Below are positions 1 to 12,330 of a stretch of DNA of 64,000 bases, piece after piece. This DNA is from Stenopsyche tienmushanensis (taxonomy: Eukaryota > Arthropoda > Insecta > Trichoptera > Stenopsychidae). The notes under the pieces were generated by a model. That model saw nothing but the letters and a program-made list of their open reading frames with translations. It was not told the DNA's origin and did not search any database. Position 1 is the first letter of the stretch, and each line of letters opens with the position of its first letter. The stretch covers positions 124,001-188,000 of the forward strand of contig WACJ01000339.1 of assembly GCA_008973525.1 (NCBI GenBank). Reading direction: 5' to 3'. The translations under genes were made by a program, and so were the position numbers.

Positions 1-329
1 AATTATATAAATTACAAATATATCGTATTATAGTCATACAAGTCGTCCATTACAGAGCCTCCTCATTGACCATTCAAGGATAATATCGTAATAGTGTCAT
101 CTCACCTCGCCGTGCGCTCGATATTTAATAGGATATGACCTCTGGAATACATTTAAATCATCATATAATGGCCACAATCAGTCTACTGCTACAGGTCTAG
201 GACCTCCTCAATCAAAAGGTCATAATCATGCATTCGATTTGAATGTTCCCCTTACCCGTATTGTAAAATGACTGATATTCTGAACCCAGATTTGTTTGTT
301 GAAACGGAGAAAAGCATATGTAAAAGCAA
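1..329. other. Gene-free AT-rich flank
   Basis: I see no supported gene. A short stretch around 165-205 (near-match to AGTCCACT...GGCCTC) faintly resembles the SINE-like sequence at 12217-12330, but it is too diverged to call. Confidence 0.3.
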
Positions 330-790
330 CGTAGCTTTCGATTCAAGTGTAAATTTATATTAATGCGTTTAACCGAAACTGAACCGATAAGTGGTAAAAC
401 CGTTATTTTTGTCACAGAACAGAACTGATTCGAAAATATCGGTTTAATCGGTTTCGGTATACGTCTTATGCGAAAGATGTTAGTTGATTTTTGTGTTGAT
501 ATAATATGTGACATTCACCGTTCTTATGCAGAATTTGATTGTATTCATCTGATAATAATATTTGTTCATCCTGTTAAATCAATACTTCAACCCCAATTCC
601 AGATTGTAATTCCGTCAAGCCATTAATATGTATTTTGTTTGGCTTAACTTTGACTCCCAGATTTCAATTTGTTTCCTAGTATTATGTACTCCAACCTGGA
701 GATCCCAAGCTTCCAGATGATAAGCGTCAAGTCAATATCCTTTCGTTTAATAAATTATAATATTATATACTTCCAGTTCTAAATATTCAG
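330..790. repeat. Family G dispersed repeat, copy 1
   Basis: This interval matches 42600-43000 over several blocks: a section of repeated CGGTTT/ACCGAAA motifs, then a shared block around 665-700 (ATTTCAATTTGTTTCC, then AGTATTATGTA), then shared sequence around 737-780. No intact coding frame was seen. Shorter relatives at 5485-5532 and 8908-9060 begin with GGGCTTCG-type termini, which suggests a hAT-like non-autonomous family. The exact ends of this copy are not visible. Confidence 0.5.
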
Positions 791-2650
791 TTATTCATAT
801 TATATTTGCCGTTTCTGAAGACATTTCTGAAGATTTCGTAGCAATAATCCAAATCAGATCAGATCCGATTACTTGTGGTAATATGAAAATCATGCATTAA
901 TGACGAAAAGCTACGGGCAAAAATTGAATGAAGTTTATCGATTGCAACACAATACATCGCTGAATTATTGGTTGGGTCGCTTCTTTTGCAGTCATCAATT
1001 GGTACCCTTTTGAAGGGTATTGTGATTGGCGATATAAAATGGGGACTGTATGATAACCGCAAACAAACGAGACAAAAAGAGTAAATCGCGAAGAGAGATC
1101 AAGTGCGGGTACCCATTCTAGAAAGGTCATGGTGATCCAGCGAAGGTTTCATCCATTCCTCATTCTTACAGCAGATTTTTATTGCATCTCGATCTTCTCT
1201 GGTCGATGGATGTTGTTTTCTGGGTGATAATGCAAGACCACACATAATTTTGACCGTATGAAAATTTATTATAACATTTTACAAAATGCTATGTGTATTA
1301 AAAGCAAGGATGCAAGATAACTCAATGAAGCATTTTAATGTAATTAAGGGGATCGTCCCCGCAGTAGTAAACAAGAGCATCTATGTAGAGGATTACTACC
1401 TGGTGCATAGCACCTAGAGGGCTAATTGGCTTCGTTGAAACAGTGTTAAGTGAATCGATGCAGAACGTTGTGTCGAAAAATGTCTAGGCGATAATGACAT
1501 TAGGATGTGATGTTGTCGATCACAAAATTCAAATTTCGGACAATATTCGTTGTTTAATTAGAAAAACAACAGATTTTGTGTCCGTAGATATAAAAAAAGA
1601 TTTGATTTTAAGCGTATAAAAATCATATTTAACCGTAAGATCTTGATGAATTGCAACAAAGGACCAAATTACACTGTGATTAAGATTTTTGTTTTAAGCA
1701 ATATTAAATGCGAAATTCGAGCAATCCATTTTTAAATCGTTATTTGTTGAGGTTTCTTCTGTAAATTCGCACGAACGTAATTCAAAATAAAATTAAAGGT
1801 AGCGTCTCAATTGGACATGTTTGTTAATTTGCGGATTTCATTGTCTATTTATTGCCAGCCGATGTGTAATGCTATTTTTCCATGGTGTTGAATGAAAATA
1901 TCTGTGACCATTTTTCCAGGATTGCAGGAAAAAAACCGGCTTGTGCATTTTTGTGCGATGCTTCCACAATCGCATTCTGCAAATTCGTACTACATTTTGG
2001 GGTATCGGCGGGAAACCGCAAAATGCCAAAGGGGTAACGGACTGTTCGATAAAAATTTATTTGGAAAAATACTACTATTCGATGCACGTATAAGTAATAT
2101 TCAACTATCACAAAAAAGGAGCCTTTGCCTCGGCAAAAACTTTGTTTCGCTTCTTTGATATAGTTTGAAAAATGTGCAAAGACTTATCCGACATTATGCA
2201 AATAACGATACGGGCAAAAATGGTGGATATAAATAAGGCTTTGAGACGTTGAGAGCGGAAAGGACAAAGACTTTTTACTAAATGAAAGAACGCAAAGTTT
2301 TCTTAAGAGTTAAATTATACAATAGTGAACATTGAAAATACGACAGAGAGCGTGAAGCAATCTTTAAGGACAAAATGATCGGCAGATCTTCCAATGGAGA
2401 TCGTGTTGCGGTTTCTTGAACGCAGCCGAGATTCTTGCTCTTTTTGCGTGTATCTAAGGAAGAAGAACACCCAAGGAGCAGAGCTCATATAAAATGTATT
2501 CTTTTGACGAATAAAAAGAACATTCGTCAAAAGCCTTTCGGCAGGGCTTCGAGCAAAATTCGCAATTCAATGAATTCTTGCTAAAGTAACTCAACTGACG
2601 CTATTATATTTAATACAAAACAGACTTATTATGACTAAGGACAACTATCT
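791..2650. other. No gene recognised
   Basis: AT-rich sequence with only short overlapping open frames. I see a TATA-like run at about 2228 (GATATAAATAAGG), but nothing downstream supports a promoter. No repeat shared with the rest of the window was found. Confidence 0.3.
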
Positions 2651-2652
2651 AA

Positions 2653-2695
2653 ACCGGCGGTTTTTAAACTGGGGTCTGCGGACTCCTGGGTGTCA
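2653..2695 (+). mobile_element. Solo hAT-type terminus
   Basis: The motif CGGCGGTTTTTAAACT followed by a GGGGTCTGCGGACTCC stretch is the layout of many animal hAT (Charlie-like) terminal repeats, whose ends read CAGNGGTTNTNAAACTGG with a GGTCYGCGGAC block. No matching inverted end was found nearby, so this is at best an orphan terminus. A weaker relative, AGCGGTGTTTTTCAAAC, lies at about 8859. Confidence 0.4.
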
Positions 2696-3127
2696 TTTGA
2701 ACATGATATTTTCGTGGAATTATTTACTAAAACATTGTAAGAATTTTGACCAATAAATCTTTGTTTATCAGCGATTATTAAATCTGCGAAAAAAATTTAG
2801 CTCTATAGCTTTAATAGAGTAAGTTTATTTAAAATCAATCTCAACGGAATCGAGAAAGAAAATTAAATTATGACAATAAGAACAATAATTGAGATAAATT
2901 GGAAACGATGAATATTCGCGTATTTATGTCCAAAATATCATCCCATCGCTTTGCTATTCGTTTGATCCCTTTTTGTAAAAAATGTACGGTTCAGGAGCAA
3001 AAAACGATTTTAAATGCATTTTCACTTGAGCTGCATTTTTAAATCACTTTTCTCTCGGGTTGTGCTCTATGGCCTTGAAAAGGTTGAAGTGCGCCGGGGA
3101 GGGCAGGTGAATAAGGGTTCAAGGCGT

Positions 3128-3177
3128 ACGGAACCCATCCTACCACATAGCACCCATCCTATTCGTTTTGCTGATGA
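3128..3177 (-). repeat. 50-bp repeat, inverted mate at 15667
   Basis: About 50 bp here match 15667-15715 in the opposite orientation, including ATAGGATGGGTG and GGTAGGATGG. The unit itself contains two CCCATCCTA motifs. There is no coding sense. The second copy sits inside a mariner relic. Confidence 0.5.
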
Positions 3178-3347
3178 TGTTTAAATGCATTTGCATAGAG
3201 GTCGATGATCATCCTAGTTTTTGTAATGAACCAATTTTGGCATCTGCGGACTTTTATGACATTCCAACACAAATTTAAAAAAAGCTAGTATACAATACCG
3301 AATACACGAATGGATGTAGACATCGTTAGTTTCAGTTGAGTGTTAGC

Positions 3348-4196
3348 TAGGGAATCCAATCCCGGGATCCCGGACAGTTTTAGGTGCTTAAGAATCCCGG
3401 GATTAGAAAACGTAATCCCGGGATTGAAATTTTTATCTAACAAAAATCGTACACCTCACCAACACGATGAAGGCTACTAAATCAAGACATTCCCGACGAA
3501 ATCTGGACGCTTGGAAACAGTGGCGTAATTACTAATTGACGAACATAGGCGACGCATAGGAGCAGTGACTGTCTAATCTATGTATACATATACAGCATAC
3601 ATGTATGTTTTTCAAATTGTTATAGTAACCTTTCCCTACCGGTGATGTATTTACTACACCTCGACGAATAATGGGAATATCGATATGAAATATAATAGAT
3701 ACGGGGTTCAAAATTTTCATATTCCTCCATAATATAATTACGAATCACATCAAAGTATTATAGTATATAAGTATTCATCTGCAGCGACGGAAATAAATAA
3801 TTTGTCGGGAAATCGGGAATTTTGCGATTTTTAGTCCGTGTCTCAGCTGAAAAGAATTTTATCAATCACATTGATGGTGTTATACGAAAATGAGGGCTCA
3901 CCGATCATCAACTCGAACTAGCATTTAAATACCTGATGACGATACCTCCAACGAGTGTGGAAACTGAGCGTGCATTTTCAACAGCAACTTTCTTAAATAA
4001 ATAAAATTCTTTGGCCTTCAAGTGATTTTTTATATTGAACAAGTGGACTGATTAGTAATTTTTGATCAAATTCATCAAGGTAATTTCTTAAAATATTGAA
4101 AATCCCAATCCCGGGATCCCGGGACTGGTCCCGGGACTGTCTAATGAAATCCCGAAATTCCGGGATCGAAATTTTGGCTCGGGATTGGATTCCCTA
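3348..4196 (+). mobile_element. hAT-A non-autonomous element, copy 1
   Basis: An 849-bp element. It begins TAGGGAATCCAATCCCGGG and ends with the inverted GGATTGGATTCCCTA. The flanking 8 bp are GTGTTAGC (3340-3347) and GTGTTGGC (4197-4204), 7 of 8 identical, the target duplication size of hAT elements. The palindrome CCCGGGATCCCGGG lies just inside both ends. Around 3870-3990 is a frameshifted remnant of the hAT C-terminal dimerisation region (translated pieces resembling LTIPPTSVE and ERAF). The rest of the transposase is absent, so the copy could move only with a helper. Confidence 0.88.
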
Positions 4197-4204
4197 GTGT
4201 TGGC

Positions 4205-5484
4205 ATATTGGTTTAAATTTCTATCCTAAAAGCGATTAATAAAGTTGTGCAGAGTTGTTATGAACGGCTAGATTTGCAATAATAATAAATAATATTATTT
4301 TTTTGCCTTCAAAATAATAATTAGTTGCCTATTGTATACATTTTCATGGATCTTGGACCATGGAAAAATTAGAGCAATGTTAAAATTTTCTGATTGATTT
4401 TGAGATCAAACGTGAAAAAAAATAGATGAGTTATTCAAGATCCGATGCAGTCTAGCGATCAAAATGGCTTGATTTAGATGAGTATTATGCATATTTAAGG
4501 TTTCGGGCGTTCCCACGGAAGCACAAGACTGATTTAAATTTAAAGTATCTCCGTATCGATACCATCAAAAATCATGCTTTATAAAAAAATTGAATAAAAC
4601 AATAAAAGCAGCTAATAGCAGTGGTTTTAATGATGTTGGTTGTAATTAAAAAATCAGATCTAACCCTTTGTTGCATTGGAATGTCTATCAACTTAAAATC
4701 TTCCTCGACGATCCTATATGGGATTGCAGACGCGCTGAAGGAATCTTCGTCCGGATATATCAGATCAGATGCTCTCGAACAGATCTGATATTTCTCTTGT
4801 CTACAACTGTCACATGTTGTAAAATAAACTCGTTCTATTTATACACGGATGGCGAAATTGAAACAAAAATACATCCGCTTCCATCCCGCTTCACAATAAA
4901 CACAAGGGTTGAATGATATTGTAAAGGGGTAAAAAAAAGAAAACATGATGTACAAAAACAAATCGTGCATTATGCATACTCGGCGAAGAAGCCAAATAGC
5001 GATGTTTTAATGCATTTTATTCATGTCAAACGATTCATCTACATATTCGTATGAGGCCAAGGGGCGAAGGCCTCCTTTGCGGGGCCCTGACGCACCGCGA
5101 AGCTATCCATGTCTTTATACATTTTTAATAATGTATGATGCGAGACGAAGAAAACAGGAACGCAGTGCAGTGTAAGGGAAGAAGATAAAGGTGAGAGGAA
5201 GACGCGGGAAGCACTAGGCGCCGACCATACGACTCAATATTGAAATATCTCATTGCAACTAGACTTCAATAAAATATAACGCGCAGAAATACCACTGACA
5301 TTTCGATGCTGATTTTTTAAGCACTTCGATGAGTAATCGACCGATGTAATGGATGAATTTCTGATAATGTTCATATCGTGAACGAATGTCGACCATAGTC
5401 GACATTAATATGACTTACATGCTTTAATACGCCACTGAATGTGATTTTCCCCACGATTATATTTTATAAATAAGCCCTTTATAT
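4205..5484. other. No gene recognised
   Basis: AT-rich with a small higher-GC patch around 5050-5220. I see no conserved frame, repeat or RNA gene. Confidence 0.3.
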
Positions 5485-5532
5485 CTGGGCTTCGAACCGG
5501 AATGAAACCGAAAAAAACGGTTCGAAGCTCTG
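5485..5532. mobile_element. 48-bp minimal hAT (family G)
   Basis: Two inverted ends, CTGGGCTTCGAACCGG and its near-complement ending CGAAGCTCTG, enclose only about 18 bp of ACCGAAA sequence. The flanks CTTTATAT (5477-5484) and CTTTATAA (5533-5540) match at 7 of 8 bp, as expected of a hAT target duplication. The 10-bp stem CTTCGAACCG/CGGTTCGAAG is perfect. It appears to be an element reduced to little more than its terminal repeats. Confidence 0.7.
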
Positions 5533-5611
5533 CTTTATAAATCCTGATTTTACATCACTATATAATTCATCAGATATGGGCGATTACCACGGGAGATTTT
5601 CACAGGGTTAA

Positions 5612-6040
5612 AAGGCATCGCCTGGGAACAGTAACTGTCTAATCTATACAGTCATGATTTTCAAATTGGCATATTAACATTTCCCTACCGGTGATGTATT
5701 TACTACACATCGACTCTAATAATGGAAATATCGATATGAAATATAATAGATACGGGGTTTAGAATTTTGGTATTGCTCCGTAATATAATTACGAATCACA
5801 TCCAAGTATTAGAGTAAATAAGTATTCATCAGCAGTGATGGAAATAAATAATTTGTCACCAAATCGGGAATTTTGCGAGTTTTAGTCCGTGTCTCGGCAG
5901 AAAGGAATTTTATTAGTCACATTCATGGTGTTATACGAAAATGGGGCCACATGCGATCTTTAATTTGAAATGGCATTTAAATATCTGATGCAATCCCGAA
6001 ATCCCGAGAAGGAAATTTTGGCTCGGGATTGGATTCCCTA
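5612..6040 (+). mobile_element. hAT-A, copy 2 (5' truncated)
   Basis: The left end is lost and similarity begins near the CAGTAACTGTCTAATC block. The sequence then follows the hAT-A consensus (CCCTACCGGTGATGTATTTA, then the TAATGGAAATATCGATATG block) and reaches the canonical right end GGATTGGATTCCCTA at 6040. An internal deletion removes most of the dimerisation-domain remnant near 5985. Confidence 0.8.
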
Positions 6041-6550
6041 TCCCTGCATATCAGTCATTAATTCATTCAGATATGGGAAATCTGTATCAAATTTGTTTGT
6101 GGGGTGATTTTTTCCACAATCAGGATTTGAATTCGAATCTTTATAATAAAAATCCAGGATCTAAGCCACTATACTGGCTTCTATGTATTTTGATAATTAA
6201 TACATTTTCAGATAAATAGGCATCAATGTCGATCGTATATGCAAATGATTAAAGTCGTTCTGCAGTGGGCCATTTTTGACCATGAAGATAATGATGATGA
6301 CGACGATACAATTGCACAGTGAAACATTTATTCATTCAGTCATTGTTTAAATACGCATTTTTATGTAACTGCTAGCGAATATAATTGAATAAAAGGCAAT
6401 AATATTGCCTCTGAAACGATCATATGTTTAAATTATCGTATGCTGACTAATAATGGCTGATAATTGGTTATAATTATAAGATTATTCATTGTTGTACGTT
6501 CAAGCATCAATCCCAAATTACTGTAGTGATTTCATTTCGTTATAATGATT

Positions 6551-7090
6551 TTATAATGTGCGGTTACAAATGCAGGATATCTCATTAGGTGTAATCCATA
6601 TAAAGCATGAAAAATTATTCGACATCCAAGCGACAGTGTTTTTAGCATGCTTCATCATCGATGTTTGATTTGTTGGTATTCGAATGTGTTTAGTGACATT
6701 TTTAGAGTACATTTGGAATGCCCATGTGCTGATAAGCATACGATGTATGGAAGAATGCAAATATTTTTCATTTGGGCGGGCGTTCCTACGCCCCTGCGAA
6801 ATAGTTGTAGCACGACCAGCATAAAATGTCGAAGAAGGACCGGGACTTTTATTATTCGCGGCTTTTGTGCATATTATGTGTTCGCGAATATAACAGTATG
6901 TGTGCACAGCCAAGAAACGAGTTTGTATGGCTGCCATCATCGAGAGTGCAACCATCAATCAGGGGATGGAATGCTTCCAACGAGTCATATTTTGAGCGCT
7001 GAAAGGCCACAAAATAATTCGGATCGGTACGATCTATCCGGACACGGGAATAAGGGAGGCACCGGGCGAAGGACTCCGATATAAAAAGGA
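6551..7090. other. Complex island with opposed ORFs
   Basis: Two long frames overlap on opposite strands: minus 6551-6958 (135 aa) and plus 6647-7084 (145 aa). Neither shows a domain I recognise, and both are Cys/His/Arg-rich in the way of random GC-richer frames. Fewer stops are expected here because the sequence is richer in GC than its surroundings. A TATA-like ATATAAAAAGG lies at 7080-7090. It could be a conserved non-coding or exon-bearing island, but I cannot choose. Confidence 0.25.
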
Positions 7091-8907
7091 CCGATATGAA
7101 TTCATTAAACGATAACGAGATAACAAAATACCTTTCTCAATACGACTGTTCCGCTCATTACTAAAACAAAAGGTTCATCAAATACTTTCCTTCTATTTCG
7201 TAATGAATAATTGATTTTTGTATGTTGAATGTATAAGTTGGGGGTGTATTTACGGGGCGCATGCATTTTTAAAATCCTTTATATAAAAAGTTTTTCATTT
7301 AAAAAGAAACGGGAAACTTTATCAATTTCTCATATAAACCGTCGGAGAAAAATTTCATGAATTCTTTAGATTTTCCATTCCGCAGACATAAAAGGCGCAC
7401 TTTTATTTCACAATGTGATAAAAATAAAAAAAATATAAAAAACAATCGAGCACTTTCCTTCTCAGAACTTTGTTCAGAACAATATTTTTGCGCTCATACC
7501 AGAGCATCCAAATTCGGTACATTTAGTGCGATTAAAAATGCAGATAAATCACAGGATTTCATATAAGGGACGCTTTTGTATGACAAAAACGTGACACGCT
7601 TTAAAATATATGATTTGAACAAAAATATATAGTAGAACAACAAGTGTCTACAAATGCATAAACATCTAAACACCTTATAGACCGCAAAAATACAGTGAAG
7701 CTTCCACGTGGGATGGTTCCACGTTTTTTCAGAAATTAGCACTTTCTAACATTATTTTTGTTAATGGTTGGATTAATTTGTAATTTATAGCGTATCTTCT
7801 CCATAGTTTTTTCTATCAAGTTGCATTTATTATTAAGCGATTCTGCATCTTCCAATTACAAGCCAGTGAACTTAACCTTTCCCTAACGATTTTTTCCATG
7901 ATTACTCCAAAAGTGCAAAAACTTGGCCCACTCAATATACTGACACGGTATAAAATATTATGAAAATTTGGAATTTGTAAAATATTGTTTGTGGATCAAA
8001 ATTTAAACCTATTTTCGAACAGTTTTGCCCATATTATTTATTTTCTCGTCGCGAATATGACGACATTCGTTCGCTAAAGGTTAAATTCTCACTCCTACAA
8101 ATGATCCATATCTATTGGCATGTTTGTAACTTATCTAGATGTTTATTTTTTGTTTTAATGATTTGTATCAATCTACACAAGATAGTCATAGCAAAGTATT
8201 TCATAAAATACTAGTGATTACTCGGCATGCGTTGCAATGCCACGTCTCGCATAACAAACTGTGTACACACACAATATTTTATGCCTATGTTATTCCCATA
8301 AGTGCAAACAATAAGTTGACAAAGTTTTATCGCAATCGGATAAACGGTATGGCAGCGCATTAAATACGAACAAACAAACATTGATTTGTATATATTAGCT
8401 ATCGTGGAATGATATTTATCTCCAGCATAACCACCGGATTATATAAACTCATCTCAATTATCATGATATAACACGAATCATAACCAATCAAATGAACACA
8501 CTACTAGATCAGATTATGATATATCCAAGCCGAATAAAATAAATTGGGAAAACAACAATAAAACACTGGATTCTTATGTGGTTGAATACGGCGCGATTAT
8601 CGACTGTCTGAAATACATTTTGACAAATTTTGACAAATCCGCTAATGCCATAAATATAAAATCCATGCCAATGAGCAAAATCCTGTGCATGCCAACAAAA
8701 ATGGCATTTAGAATACATATCCCATAAAGGCCGATTAGCATATACCGATTTTCATGCGGAAGGGTGTTGTTGATCAACGTGTAGTATTATAATGATGAGG
8801 GCGTCAAGTGACTAGGATAAAAACCCATGTGACATTCGATCGATGTCGGTGTTTTAAAGCGGTGTTTTTCAAACAAGAGATTGATGAAATGTTGCGCCGT
8901 TTAAATC
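7091..8907. other. No gene recognised
   Basis: AT-rich sequence with short frames only. A hAT-terminus-like AGCGGTGTTTTTCAAAC is present near 8859. Nothing else is supported. Confidence 0.3.
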
Positions 8908-9060
8908 GGGGGCTTCGGACAGTTAATTTTTAATTTCGGTTTAGTTTCGGTTACGTGCCCAACGTTTTTATCGGTTCGGTTACGGTTTTCGTTCCGCGAC
9001 AAATAGCAATTTTACCGGTTTTTATAATATAAAAGTCGTGATTTTCTGGACATTCTGAAA
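8908..9060 (+). repeat. Family G fragment
   Basis: It starts with GGGGCTTCGGAC, like the other family G ends, followed by a run of TTTCGGTTTAGTTTCGGTTA and TCGGTTCGGTTACGG motifs. No right end was found, so it is a truncated copy. Confidence 0.45.
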
Positions 9061-9078
9061 AGGATCTATATATTGACT

Positions 9079-9107
9079 CCAAGCGTAGGAGTGATTTATA
9101 CGCTTGG
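9079..9107. repeat. Short perfect hairpin
   Basis: CCAAGCGTA and TACGCTTGG form a 9-bp perfect stem with an 11-nt loop. It abuts a family H fragment and may be part of that repeat. Confidence 0.4.
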
Positions 9108-9110
9108 GTC

Positions 9111-9376
9111 TGTTTTTATGCGATAGATACTTTCCTCGGGGATTCGCATAAAAAAAATCGCATAAAACAAGACAAGAATTACATAGAAAACTGAGGGATA
9201 GGTTCCATTATTTTTAAAAGCTTGATGTTCTGAATATGGATGACTCGAACGGTTGTAACATGCATTTGTGTTAATTTTAGAATTTTTTTTATGCGAATTC
9301 GCATACAAAAAATAGGGATAGGTACCATTGTTTTTGAAAAATCGCATAACTTCAAAATCACAAAAAAAAAACATAC
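9111..9376 (-). repeat. Family H repeat fragment
   Basis: Repeated ATGCGATTTT and TTATGCGATTTTTC motifs (seen here reversed as AATCGCATAA) match the family H copies at 28915 and 50259. A palindromic TATGCGAATTCGCATA lies at about 9290. The frames here are low-complexity and not proteins. Confidence 0.5.
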
Positions 9377-9379
9377 CCA

Positions 9380-10590
9380 AGTGTGTATGTACATCATATG
9401 ATAGATTTAAGGGTGGGATCTAAAATTATTATTTTTTTGCATAAATGAAACAAATTGATATCGTTTGACATCATTTTAATTTTTGCGTTCAAGAAAAAAT
9501 AATATTAATACGAGCCTTTCGCGATTTAATACGCTCCGAGAAATTTATTACAATTTATGCTACAAAAACTGAAGATAATTTAGTTGTATTTTGCCTGTAT
9601 TATTTTATATTTACGTATTTACTAGCGGCGGATTTAGCTACAGCGACGGATCGAGGGTAGGTCGAATAGGGGGTGATTGCCCTTTCCCCCCTAAAATTTA
9701 TGTTCTTGTATACAAATTTTAAGGCCGTACGATAAAAATAAAGTATTGAGTATAATTTAGCAGTAGTGTCTGCGTTTTTTCACGTTAGTCTTCAAGCGTA
9801 GAAATTTCGATTCGACTCTTTCAATATAAATATTAAATTTGATCGAATCAAAAAAATGGCCCGCCGCCCAGAGTGGTTTTCCATTTTCAAAAAAGGCGCT
9901 TCCGGATAATAAATTGAGATGAACGTGTGAGCTGGCGTTTTTTTTTTAATTTTTAGTCAATTTTGGTCAGTTGGCATTTTTTAATGGATTATACAACACT
10001 ATCGCACTAACGGGATGCGCAATAAAACGATATAACTTACCGCACTACTCGATATTATATGAAAGGCAAAATGTTGAAAGCGACAAAGTGAAACGTTAAT
10101 TAAATTTTTTTGAGTCCACGCCACCAAAAATAGGTCGGGATTTTGTTTTGGGTAGGCACTTTGGCGAAAATGTGAATAAAAATACACATTAAGCTGTTTG
10201 ATGGCAGTCGAATTTGGTTGCATATGGAGATCGAGTTTGGCAATCTTTTTTCGATGCGATTTTTTTTATTTTCATGCGAACTCCCAGTATGGCCGACGAT
10301 TTAAAAAAAGCCATTATGTTGATATTGAGATGCGATTTGCAAAGAACAATGCCCCACAATACAAATGGGTATTGTTTGGACGCATGTTATTGTGGAGATA
10401 TAATGAACAAACAATTTTAATACGATTCACTGAAATAAGCCGCGATGAAAATAATAAGAATTCATAAATCATTAAATAAATACAATAAAAGTTGATACAG
10501 CTTATAACTTCAAATTATTTGATAAGATGCATGCATTCGTTGTTCGAAGCGTTTACGAAATGCCATCATAGATACAACACATTATTGTTG
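9380..10590. other. No gene recognised
   Basis: AT-rich. An 89-aa open frame (10198-10467, plus) overlaps a 68-aa frame in another phase. It resembles nothing I know and lacks domain features, so it is treated as chance. Confidence 0.3.
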
Positions 10591-10594
10591 TGAT

Positions 10595-11178
10595 TAGGGA
10601 ATCCACATCCACACTCGTTGGAGGTATCTTCATCAGATATTTAAATGCTAGTTCGATTTGATGTTAATTTTCGTATAACACCATCAATGTGACTGATAAA
10701 ATTCCTATCTGCTGAGACCCGGACTAAAACCCCCGATTTCCCGACAGATTATTTATTTCAGTCGCTGCAGATGAATACTCATATACTATAATACTTTGAT
10801 GTGATTCGTAATCATATTACGGAGGAATACAAAAATTCTGAGCCCCGTATCTATTATATTTCATATCGATATTCCCATTTATAGAGTCGAGGTGTAGTAA
10901 ATACATCACCGGTAGAGAAGAGGTAATATAACAATTTGAAAAACATATATGTACTGTATATATGTATACATAGATTAGACAGCTACTGTCCCTAGGCGTA
11001 GCCTAAGCTCGCCAATGTCCAGATTTTGGCGAGAATGTCTCGATTTAGTAGCCTTCAACGTGCTCGTGATATGTACGATTTCTGCTAGATAAAAAAAATC
11101 AATCCCGATTTTTTCGGGATTACGTTTACTAATCCCGGGATTCATGAGCACTTAAAACTGTCCGGGATCCCGGGATTG
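10595..11178 (-). mobile_element. hAT-A, copy 3 (minus)
   Basis: The reverse-oriented copy begins at 10595 with TAGGGAATCC, the 3' end of the element. It runs straight into the complement of the dimerisation-domain region (CCAACGAGTGTGG reversed), then the shared middle, and ends in CCCGGGATCCCGGG-type subterminal sequence near 11178, where the last terminal bases are lost. No duplication is visible. Confidence 0.82.
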
Positions 11179-11179
11179 A

Positions 11180-12215
11180 ATAATAGTGCTATGCATGTTT
11201 AATAACATTTTGAATACATCCCCAAATGCGAAAATCGTTGATAAAATGACGTTGGAATGCATAGACAAAATATTTGCAAATTGAGTTCGTTTATCGATCC
11301 TTGTTTATAAAGGCATTGACTCAAATCCCGATTGTGGAAATAATCCTCCGGCTACTGCCGGGGTTGCTAATGAGTATCCGTTTCGCAAAAATAATAACAG
11401 CAAAATGTCGCAACTCCTGATGGATTTCATCCAGGCGCATGCATCTATATAAATAACCCTATTAGACGCGGAGAGCAACGAGAGACCACTCCGTAAAAAT
11501 ATCCCTTTCTCAAGAAAATCCCCTGTGGAAAACCTCCTCAACAGTGAGAGGACCATGGAGCAGTGATGAAGCGCAATCTAGAAAATGAAATGAAATTATG
11601 ACTTGATTATCCGCTTGTACACAATGAAAAAGATTAGCAATGATGAAAAATATTTTCCATAAGCCCGTAATAAAATCAAAGATACAGTCTCTCTTTAGAC
11701 ACATTGGGTATGCACACAGGAATGCTCGGGAATAGAACGATCACGGATATAATGAGTAAAAATCCTAATAAAAGTGTAATTCAATTTTAGCAAATGCCGC
11801 CATATTCACGACAAGGAAATAGTTTTTGGCTTTCTTTCAGTAATTTAATAGAAAATTAGATTAAAATCCACAAATAATATCCAAAGTGCACTCATCCATC
11901 GATTTATTCCAGCAAGATATTAAACATTTAACAGCATTTTAAATATACCAAAAGCGTTGGGACAAGGGTTGGAAAATTTAGAATTCAGTGACATCGATGA
12001 ATTCAATGACCAAGTTACGGTGTAGTGTGTATTTTGGACTATTTTTATTATTGGGCACACAATTTTGTTACTGTGAGTGCTGAAAATTTGTATGACCTTC
12101 ATTATAATTATTTTAATTGGTGGAGATTTAATAAAAAAAAACATTTTTTCAAAAGGTCATTTGTTTAACCAATTAGGTAACCGACAATGGTTAATGGACT
12201 TGGATTTTGTGTGAA
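11180..12215. other. No gene recognised
   Basis: A slightly richer stretch at 11300-11720 gives overlapping minus frames (83 and 64 aa) with no recognisable motif. The rest is AT-rich non-coding sequence. Confidence 0.3.
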
Positions 12216-12216
12216 A

Positions 12217-12330
12217 TCATCATCATCATAGTGCAGCCACTAACAGTCCACTACAGAACTATGGGCCTCTTCAATATCCATTCATAGGAAGGGATTACAT
12301 CCATCTCGTCTGTGTCATTCATTCATCTCC
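12217..12330 (+). repeat. SINE-like segment after (CAT)n
   Basis: A CATCATCATCATAGTGCAGCC-type start, then CACTAACAGTCCACT and GGGCCTCTTCAATATC. The first 38 bp recur at 40838-40875, also preceded by CATCATCAT. The dispersed block beginning with a trinucleotide run resembles the tail of an insect SINE or LINE. No polymerase III boxes were established. Confidence 0.4.

Noticed and set aside
6551..7084. Opposed 135- and 145-aa frames as a host gene
   Set aside because: No domain, codon pattern or splice signal favours either strand. GC content explains the openness.
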